DNA of 7,898 bases, taken from Rhodothermales bacterium. Lineage in GTDB: Bacteria; Bacteroidota; Rhodothermia; Rhodothermales; UBA10348. Of this stretch, positions 1 to 4,878 are shown in pieces. Both the position numbers and the translations under genes were made by a program. How positions within the stretch are numbered: the first letter of the stretch is position 1; each line of letters begins with the position of its first letter. The stretch is from assembly GCA_013003255.1 (NCBI GenBank), contig JABDJZ010000257.1, positions 1 through 7,898 of the forward strand. The letters run 5' to 3'. The notes beneath the pieces were generated by a model. The model was not told the DNA's origin and searched no databases. It worked only from the letters and a program-made list of their open reading frames with translations.

Positions 1-1
1 G

Positions 2-502
2 ACATGGGACACCATCGATCAGCAGAACGTGGAGGTTGACGGAGAGCGGCGCAGGCAGCGGATCAACCTCGAGGGGAGCCGAGTCCTGGGGCTTGAACTG
101 GTTGGGAACGTGGATCCGGGAGGAGTCCTGTCTGCCCGCTATTCGGCTACCGTAAGCAGTGGCAGGGCGCTTGGTGACACGGACCGCGAACGGTTGGTGG
201 AGAAGCCGGGTACGCTTTTGAGCCTCGGCCTGACGGCTGCACCTCGTGGAGGAAGCACGCTCTCGGCGGAGTTCGTGTATACAGGGGACGCCTACGGCCT
301 CGACCCGGACAATGTGCTCGTGGAGTTGCCGGACGTGCTGCACATCAACGTCCGCGCGTCCATGCGGCACTATACCTCGGGTGGCCTCTTCGGGGAAATC
401 TTTTTGCGCCTGGACAATCTCACGGATCGATCCGTCTTCCCCCAGTTGGGATTGCCAGGACCGGGGAGAACCGTGCAGGTAGGGCTCAGTCTGGCCTGGT
501 AG
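2..502 (+). CDS. TonB-dependent outer-membrane receptor, C-terminal fragment
   Basis: This is the last 166 residues of a protein whose reading frame is open to the left window edge, so the start lies outside. TonB-dependent receptors are outer-membrane beta-barrels that import siderophores, vitamin B12, glycans and similar ligands using energy from TonB/ExbBD. The fragment shows alternating polar and hydrophobic strands. Near the end it has the family's typical last-strand pattern: DNLTD at about residues 138-142, LPGPGR at about 151-156, and a final amphipathic strand ending in an aromatic residue (VGLSLAW), as outer-membrane barrel proteins do for BAM recognition. The plug domain, TonB box and signal peptide are not in view, so the ligand cannot be named. 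The gene converges on the HDOD gene with only 9 bases between stop codons. Family call is fairly sure; a non-TonB barrel is the less likely alternative. Confidence 0.8.
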   Translation, partial: TWDTIDQQNVEVDGERRRQRINLEGSRVLGLELVGNVDPGGVLSARYSATVSSGRALGDTDRERLVEKPGTLLSLGLTAAPRGGSTLSAEFVYTGDAYGLDPDNVLVELPDVLHINVRASMRHYTSGGLFGEIFLRLDNLTDRSVFPQLGLPGPGRTVQVGLSLAW

Positions 503-511
503 CCGACCGCC

Positions 512-1399
512 TCAGTCGAACGACAGGTCGCCCGCCAGGAGCGCGATGTGGTCGTTGACCGTCTGCCGCTCCTCGCTGATACGAGCGGCCACGTCGGACG
601 CACGCTTTCCGTGTAATCTGGCCATCACGTGCAGCGCAGCCTTGGCCTCGAATGGCAGACTGGCCCGCCTGTTCAGGCATAGCTGCTCCGCGGCGGAGAT
701 GGCGATGCCCACGCAAAGGGCCACTTCCCGCAGGCCGGGATCCTTGAGTCTACCAGGCGCCTCCACACAGCTGACAATCTGGATGAGGTCGTCCGGCATT
801 TGCCACTCGGCAAGCGCGAGCCCACTCGCCTGTGCGTTGTCGATTCCGACAACGCTGCGCTCCACGGCGGCCTCGGGAAACGGCTTGGTTGTCCCGGGAC
901 GGCAGAGCGGCGTGTACTGATCTCCGAAATTGAACAGAAGGACCAGGCGTCCGCTCGTGTGGAGCAGTCCGGCCGAGTAGGCCGCGCCGGAGTCTTCCAG
1001 GCCCAGTTCATTGGCCAGAATCTGACCGTACATGGCAGCGCCAAGGCTCAGCTGCATCAGGTCCTTGAAGAGCCGTTCCTCAGCCCTCGAGCTGACAACG
1101 TCAGCCAATTTCAGGAAGGATGCGGTCAGCACAAGATTCGCCACGTCCTCGAACCCGAGCAGATAGACGGCCTTCCGAAGGTCGGTTACCTGGCGCCTCA
1201 CGCCATATAGTGCGGAGTTGACGCGGCGCAGGATGGTAGCCGCCATCATTGGATCGGACGCGATGACATCCGCCAGTTCGTCCGTAGACCGGGTACCGGC
1301 ACGCACAAGGCGGTTGACCTCGCGCACCGTCCATGACATGGGCGGAAACTCGAGATCCAGGCCGGATCTGCCGGGGTTATGTGCGGCGCGTTGCTGCAT
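512..1399 (-). CDS. HDOD-domain protein (signalling/regulatory, degenerate HD site)
   Basis: With the ATG at 1399 this encodes 295 residues. HDOD domains are non-catalytic relatives of HD phosphohydrolases, found in bacterial signalling and regulatory proteins. The hallmark is seen at residues 46-95: ASDPMMAATILRRVNSALYG followed by an AVYLLGFEDV helix. A second helical part has GLLHTSGRLVLL at about 144-155, where true HD enzymes have the metal-binding pair HD; here Asp is replaced by Thr, so a metal-dependent phosphodiesterase activity is unlikely. No output or receiver domain is fused and no signal peptide is seen; it is probably cytosolic. Start choice is uncertain. The ATG at 1399 has a GAGGA about 12 bases upstream; a GTG at 1438 and an ATG at 1339 are alternatives, and the frame is open with coding-like composition up to 1570. 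It is the last gene of the pyrF-ABM-HDOD run. The specific role is unknown. Confidence 0.85.
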   Translation of the reverse strand: MQQRAAHNPGRSGLDLEFPPMSWTVREVNRLVRAGTRSTDELADVIASDPMMAATILRRVNSALYGVRRQVTDLRKAVYLLGFEDVANLVLTASFLKLADVVSSRAEERLFKDLMQLSLGAAMYGQILANELGLEDSGAAYSAGLLHTSGRLVLLFNFGDQYTPLCRPGTTKPFPEAAVERSVVGIDNAQASGLALAEWQMPDDLIQIVSCVEAPGRLKDPGLREVALCVGIAISAAEQLCLNRRASLPFEAKAALHVMARLHGKRASDVAARISEERQTVNDHIALLAGDLSFD

Positions 1400-1406
1400 G
1401 GGATAG

Positions 1407-1420
1407 CGGAGTCCTCTCCG
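1407..1420 (-). promoter_or_regulatory. Possible small hairpin with Shine-Dalgarno in its loop
   Basis: Read on the minus strand, CGGAG-AGGA-CTCCG is a perfect 5-bp stem with a 4-base loop lying 7 bases upstream of the HDOD ATG at 1399. The best Shine-Dalgarno-like run (GAGGA) overlaps the stem and loop, so folding could limit ribosome access. A 5-bp stem can easily arise by chance in GC-rich DNA, and if translation starts further upstream this sequence is simply coding. Confidence 0.25.
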
Positions 1421-1438
1421 GTATCGGCCAAGCGACAC

Positions 1439-1570
1439 GCTGCCAAAGGCCGCGGAGGTGATTTTCTTGCCGCCGCTCTTGGGGGCGTGCCCGGTGTTGG
1501 CGCTGGCGCCACCGGTTGCCGCGTCCGCGGTGTCGGCGTCGGCTCCACCGGTTGCCCCTTCAGCCAGCCA
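1439..1570 (-). other. Open, coding-like extension of the HDOD frame with a 12-residue repeat
   Basis: This lies between the HDOD gene and the ABM gene. In the HDOD reading frame it contains no stop codon until TAG at 1571-1573, but also no ATG, GTG or TTG. The translation is a low-complexity Ala/Thr/Gly/Asp segment followed by a Lys/Gly/Ser-rich stretch, with codons mostly ending in G or C, like the real genes here. It holds two consecutive 12-residue units, ATGGADADTADA and ATGGASANTGHA. The 36-base period keeps the frame. It looks like a disordered linker or tail. It could be translated from a non-canonical start, by frameshifting out of the ABM gene, or it may be a decayed coding remnant. 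Confidence 0.4.
1509..1556. repeat. Short direct repeat, two 12-base copies 36 bases apart
   Basis: The 12-mer CCACCGGTTGCC occurs at 1509-1520 and again at 1545-1556. The 36-base spacing is a multiple of three and matches a 12-amino-acid repeat unit in the minus-strand HDOD frame (ATGGA at the start of each unit). This fits a small tandem duplication inside a coding linker better than a regulatory repeat. Two copies only; significance is limited. Confidence 0.5.
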
Positions 1571-1856
1571 CTACATGACTCGCCGCAAACGGAGGCGCGG
1601 CGAACAGGGTCTTGGTCCGGGCCCACGTCTGGCGGAAGAACGGCGACGACCGGTAGTGCTCCAGGGCCTCAGCGTTCTCCCATCGCGAGTGGGTAGTGAC
1701 AATGTTGGGGAAGCGGGCATCTGCCCACAGTTCGAGCGAGATGCATCCGGGAGAAGACCGGATCACTGGCGCGGCCTTCTCAAATATCTCCCTGAACGCG
1801 TCGACCGCATCGGGTCGGAGCGTCAGGCGGACGATGCGAACGAGTGGGCTACCCAT
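1560..1856 (-). CDS. ABM-superfamily (antibiotic biosynthesis monooxygenase fold) small protein
   Basis: A 98-residue protein with the dimeric ferredoxin-like ABM fold, a superfamily that includes cofactor-free quinol monooxygenases and heme-degrading enzymes. The pattern is clear from end to end: beta-strand VRIVRLTLRP at residues 6-15, helix FREIFEKAAPVIRSSPGC to about 38, strand LELWADA at 41-47, NIVTTHSRWENAEAL at 51-65 with the usual Trp, and HYRSSPFFRQTWARTKTLF at 67-85. This is the expected full length for a stand-alone member. The substrate cannot be told from sequence. The ATG at 1856 lies inside the end of pyrF (8-base overlap) and has GGAG 7 bases upstream, so it is probably co-transcribed and translationally coupled with pyrF. 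A longer frame runs upstream to 2036 but its extra residues are antisense-like Arg/Pro-rich sequence, so I reject that start. Confidence 0.85.
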   Translation of the reverse strand: MGSPLVRIVRLTLRPDAVDAFREIFEKAAPVIRSSPGCISLELWADARFPNIVTTHSRWENAEALEHYRSSPFFRQTWARTKTLFAAPPFAASHVVAG

Positions 1857-2685
1857 GGACCGTCTCCGGCGATACCGGGAGTGCGTCCGCCGCGGTCCGG
1901 GCCGCCCGGGCAGCCGCCTCTGCGAAATCGCTTCCCGGTGATGCGTAACAGATACCCCTGCTTGAGTTGACCACGCTGAGGCCGGGCGCATGGCCCGAAC
2001 AGGCGAGGACTTCCGCCGGGTCGCCTCCCTGGGCACCGACGCCGGGGATCAGGAATGGGACGCCCGGGCCCAGGGCCCTGATGCGTGCCATGGCCTGCAA
2101 ATCCGATGCACCGACCACGAAGCCGATGCTCCCTGCGGCCTCCGCGTCCCATTGCATGGCAGTTTCGGCGACGCGCGCGTACAGGGGCGTGCCCTCCACG
2201 AGCAGGTCCTGGAGGTCCGTGCGGCCCGGGTTCGAGGTCCGCACCAGGATGAATGCGGCGTGGGCGGCATCCTGGATGAAGGGCATCACGCTGTCCTGAC
2301 CCATGTAGGGGCTGACCGTGATGGAGTCGAAGCCAAGGTCATGAAGGGCGGATCCGGCGTAGAAGCGAGCCGAATTTCCGATGTCGCCGCGCTTGGCGTC
2401 GGCGATGGTAATGCGGCCGTTGGGAATGCTCTCCAGAACCCGTCGAAGGACCGCGAACCCGCGGTCGCCCAGTCGCTCAAAGAATGCGAAGTTGAGTTTG
2501 TAGGCTGAAGCGACGGGCGCGGTGGCCTCGACAATGGCCCGGCAGAAATGCTCCACGGCCGCTTCAGGGGTCCTCGAGCGGGTCAGATGCTCCGGAATGC
2601 GCTCAAGGTCGGGGTCGAGGCCTACGCAGAGCGCGGAGCGGGTGGTGCGTTGGGCCTGAACCAGGCGGTCGCGAAATGTCGGCAT
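1849..2685 (-). CDS. pyrF: Orotidine 5'-phosphate decarboxylase, PyrF type 2 subfamily
   Basis: Catalyses the last step of de novo UMP synthesis, decarboxylation of orotidine 5'-monophosphate to UMP, in the cytosol. The 278-residue product has the longer TIM-barrel form (pyrF subfamily 2, about 270-280 residues) rather than the roughly 230-residue form. Motifs seen: VGLDPDLERIP at 21-31, AYKLNFAFFE at 61-70, the catalytic Asp/Lys segment DAKRGDIGNSA at 96-106 (Lys98, Asp101), PYMGQD at 126-131, PGVGAQGGD at 214-222 for phosphate binding, and NSSRGI at 240-245. The ATG at 2685 places the family N-terminus (MPTFRDRL) correctly; the in-frame extension up to 2793 adds unrelated residues and is not used. 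There is no strong Shine-Dalgarno upstream. No other pyr genes are nearby. It leads the minus-strand run pyrF-ABM-HDOD and is divergent from the acyl-CoA dehydrogenase. Confidence 0.96.
   Translation of the reverse strand: MPTFRDRLVQAQRTTRSALCVGLDPDLERIPEHLTRSRTPEAAVEHFCRAIVEATAPVASAYKLNFAFFERLGDRGFAVLRRVLESIPNGRITIADAKRGDIGNSARFYAGSALHDLGFDSITVSPYMGQDSVMPFIQDAAHAAFILVRTSNPGRTDLQDLLVEGTPLYARVAETAMQWDAEAAGSIGFVVGASDLQAMARIRALGPGVPFLIPGVGAQGGDPAEVLACSGHAPGLSVVNSSRGICYASPGSDFAEAAARAARTAADALPVSPETVHG
1864..1867 (-). promoter_or_regulatory. Ribosome binding site of the ABM gene, inside pyrF
   Basis: GGAG on the minus strand lies 7 bases before the ATG at 1856, within the last codons of pyrF. It decides the start of the ABM gene and supports translational coupling to pyrF. 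Confidence 0.5.
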
Positions 2686-2713
2686 GCGGTTTGAATAAGC
2701 GGTGGAACGGCAA

Positions 2714-2725
2714 GGTACAGGTACC
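2714..2725. promoter_or_regulatory. Inverted repeat GGTAC-AG-GTACC in divergent intergenic region
   Basis: A perfect 5+2+5 hyphenated palindrome in the 135-base region between the divergent pyrF and acyl-CoA dehydrogenase starts, 28 bases upstream of the pyrF ATG. It could be a dimeric-repressor half-site pair or a chance element. No convincing -35/-10 or Bacteroidota-type promoter could be assigned around it. Confidence 0.2.
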
Positions 2726-2760
2726 CTCAGATTGAATCCTGACGGAGGTTCATGCGTTCT

Positions 2761-2774
2761 AGCGAAAATTCGCT
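2761..2774. promoter_or_regulatory. Inverted repeat AGCGAA-AA-TTCGCT, candidate operator
   Basis: A perfect 6+2+6 hyphenated palindrome with an AT-rich centre, 46 bases upstream of the acyl-CoA dehydrogenase ATG and 75 bases upstream of the pyrF ATG. Fatty-acid degradation genes are often controlled by TetR- or GntR-family repressors binding short palindromes at about this position, so an operator is plausible. No regulator gene lies in the window, so this is inference. Confidence 0.35.
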
Positions 2775-2820
2775 GGCTGCGTGATTCCGCCAAGAAACTC
2801 CATTACAGATCTCCACCGCC

Positions 2821-4878
2821 ATGGCATTCGACAACCTGAAACTCAAGAACGTCTCGTCCCGCGACAAGGACATGATCCGGGACATCGAAACCATGATGGG
2901 TCCGGAGCCCTCCACGATGGGCTTCGCCAAGAACCTGTTCTGGGGGCGATTCCAGGAGGAGTATGTGTTCCCCTACCCGCAGTCCTCGGCTGAGGAGACC
3001 GAGAAGTGCGAGGCGCTTCTTGAGCGCCTGGAGGACTACCTGAAGAATGAGCACCCGTCGGTCCAGATCGACCAGGAGGAGTTCATTCCCGAGTGGGCCA
3101 TCAAGCGCCTGTTCGATTTGGGCGTGATGGGCATGACGGTGCCTGAGGAGTACGGTGGCCTCGGCCTTGGAATCACCAGCTACAACCGCGTGCTGGAGAT
3201 GATCGGCAGCTACTGCGGATCGAGTTCGGTGATGGTCTCGGCGCACCAGTCCATCGGGTGCAAGGCCATCATGCTTTTCGGCACGGAGGAACAGAAAAAG
3301 CTGTACCTGCCGAAGGTGGCCCGCGAATTCCTCTCTGCGTTTTGTCTTTCGGAGCCCCAGGTTGGATCCGATGCGGCCGGTCAGGAGACCCGCTGCGTCA
3401 AGTCGGAGGACGGGTCCCACTTCATTCTCAATGGCGAGAAGAAGTGGAGCACTTCCGGTGCCCTGAGTGGGATGTTTACCGTCATGGCCAAGCAGCGGAT
3501 GGTGGATCCCAAGACGGGCAAGGAGACCGACAAGGTCACGGCACTCATTTGCACGCCGGACATGGACGGCATCGAGATCTTCCAGAAGAACCGGAGCAAG
3601 TCCTGCATCCGGGGTACCTGGCAGGCCCGCATCCGCTTCAAGGATGTGAAGGTGCCCGCCGACAATCTCCTCCACAAGGAGGGTCGGGGACTCAACGTCG
3701 CGCTCACCTGCCTCAACTTTGGCCGCTGCACGCTGTCGGCCGGCATCACCGGTGCGGCCAAGCGGGCCCGGGACCAGGCCACCAAATGGGTGCAGACCCG
3801 CTACCAGTTTGACCGACCGCTGGCCGACTTCGAGCTGGTGCAGCAGCGAATCGCCCGCATGCACGCGTTCACGTTTGCGGCGGACGCCATGCTGTACCTC
3901 ATGACGGGCATGCTGGACCGGCACGACAAGGACATCATGGTTGAAACCGCGATGACCAAGGTGTTCTCATCCCAGATCGGCTGGGAGGTCATCGACGACG
4001 CCATGCAGATCATGGGGGGCGAGGCCTTCATGACCGAGAACGAGATTGAGCGCCTGTGGCGCGACAATCGCATCCACCGCGTGGTGGAGGGCTCCAACGA
4101 GGTCATGCAGCCGTTCGTCTTTGCCTACGGCGGAAAGCAGCTCGCCGAGCAGATGATCGGAATTCAGGAAGCGCTGGGCTGGGATTCGGACGAGTCCATG
4201 GTCGAGAACCTGGGTCGCATTCTGGGCAACGCCTCGAACACGCGACTCCTCGGCCGGGCCATCCCGCTCGCGCTGCAGCTGTTTGTCGGCCTGAAGCCTT
4301 CGGCACCCGGCATCACCCGCGTGCACCCGACGCTCCAGCCCTACGCAAACCGCTTGAGCGGCCTGGTGCAGGACCACTCGCACTTCTTCAAGATGGCGTC
4401 CAAGTGGTACCGCGAGGAGATCATCACGCGACAGGCCGTGCAGGCCCGCGTGGCGGACAACGCCATCTACCTGTTTGCGCTCGCCGCATCCCTGTCCCGG
4501 ATGGATCAGTTGATCCGCTCCGGCGCCGGTGGGGCCGAGTTCGACATGCAGGAGACCGCGTTCCGTCACGGGTTTGATCTGTTCTCGCTTCGCATCCAAA
4601 ACAACATTCGCGAACTCACCGAGAACGCGGACGATTCGATGCCTGAGGCAGCCGCAATGGCCCGTCGCTACAACGACACCTTGCCGAACGCCGACTTCTA
4701 CATCCACGAGTCATCCCCGATTGCTGCCGGGACCGGTAGTCCCGTTCGCACGGACTTCGTTCGCCAGTTTCCTGGGGACACAGGCGTCGTGGCGTCGGGA
4801 GACGGTCACAATGGCGCGCCCAAGGTCACGCCGTCCAAGAGCCGGAAAGGCAAGCCGGCCGCGGGCAAGGCCAACTAA
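2821..4878 (+). CDS. Acyl-CoA dehydrogenase, very-long-chain (VLCAD/ACAD9-like) type
   Basis: An FAD flavoenzyme that introduces the trans-2 double bond in the first step of fatty-acid beta-oxidation, passing electrons to electron-transfer flavoprotein. At 685 residues it is much longer than the usual 380-400 because it carries a C-terminal extension like that of VLCAD. Domains: N-terminal helical part about 60-170; FAD/substrate signature FCLSEPQVGSD at 174-184; NGEKKWSTSG at 204-213; helical C-terminal catalytic part with TRYQFDRPLADFELVQ at 326-341 and MQIMGGEAFM at 395-404; catalytic Glu423 in RVVEGSNEVMQ at 420-430. The extension has ITRQAVQARVADNAIYLFALAASLSR at 535-560, resembling the VLCAD C-terminal domain that helps dimerisation and membrane contact. 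The last 30 residues are low-complexity and end Lys-rich (SKSRKGKPAAGK). The start has no clear Shine-Dalgarno. Its stop overlaps the convergent DUF1501 stop. Chain-length preference is inferred only. Confidence 0.93.
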   Translation: MAFDNLKLKNVSSRDKDMIRDIETMMGPEPSTMGFAKNLFWGRFQEEYVFPYPQSSAEETEKCEALLERLEDYLKNEHPSVQIDQEEFIPEWAIKRLFDLGVMGMTVPEEYGGLGLGITSYNRVLEMIGSYCGSSSVMVSAHQSIGCKAIMLFGTEEQKKLYLPKVAREFLSAFCLSEPQVGSDAAGQETRCVKSEDGSHFILNGEKKWSTSGALSGMFTVMAKQRMVDPKTGKETDKVTALICTPDMDGIEIFQKNRSKSCIRGTWQARIRFKDVKVPADNLLHKEGRGLNVALTCLNFGRCTLSAGITGAAKRARDQATKWVQTRYQFDRPLADFELVQQRIARMHAFTFAADAMLYLMTGMLDRHDKDIMVETAMTKVFSSQIGWEVIDDAMQIMGGEAFMTENEIERLWRDNRIHRVVEGSNEVMQPFVFAYGGKQLAEQMIGIQEALGWDSDESMVENLGRILGNASNTRLLGRAIPLALQLFVGLKPSAPGITRVHPTLQPYANRLSGLVQDHSHFFKMASKWYREEIITRQAVQARVADNAIYLFALAASLSRMDQLIRSGAGGAEFDMQETAFRHGFDLFSLRIQNNIRELTENADDSMPEAAAMARRYNDTLPNADFYIHESSPIAAGTGSPVRTDFVRQFPGDTGVVASGDGHNGAPKVTPSKSRKGKPAAGKAN
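4875..4878. other. Overlapping convergent stop codons (CTAA)
   Basis: The acyl-CoA dehydrogenase ends with TAA at 4876-4878 on the + strand, and the DUF1501 gene ends with TAG, read from 4877 to 4875 on the - strand. The two coding regions therefore overlap tail to tail by 4 bases, leaving no intergenic space for a terminator outside coding sequence. Confidence 0.9.

Noticed and set aside
503..520. Terminator hairpin between the TonB receptor and HDOD genes (CGAC...GTCG)
   Set aside because: Only 4 bp of stem and no T-run on either side.
1458..1970. Plus-strand open frame of 170 codons covering the ABM gene and end of pyrF
   Set aside because: Runs antisense to two supported genes and has no conserved pattern.
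1990..2508. Plus-strand open frame of 172 codons across pyrF
   Set aside because: Antisense shadow of a clear pyrF; the composition reflects the complement of pyrF codons.
2732..2760. Possible sigma-70-like promoter starting with TTGAAT upstream of the acyl-CoA dehydrogenase
   Set aside because: No matching -10 hexamer at the right spacing, and no Bacteroidota-type -33/-7 pair was convincing on either strand.
2686..2793. N-terminal extension of pyrF to an upstream start at 2793
   Set aside because: The extra 36 residues do not resemble any PyrF N-terminus, and the family start fits the ATG at 2685. The extension would also consume the divergent promoter region.
2803..3924. Long antisense open frame (373 codons, minus strand) inside the acyl-CoA dehydrogenase gene
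   Set aside because: The opposite strand encodes an unmistakable conserved enzyme. Long antisense frames are common in GC-rich genes, and the translation has no recognisable domain.
3967..4707. Antisense open frame of 246 codons, minus strand
   Set aside because: Shadow of the same dehydrogenase gene; it mirrors the codon pattern of the sense strand and has no family signature.
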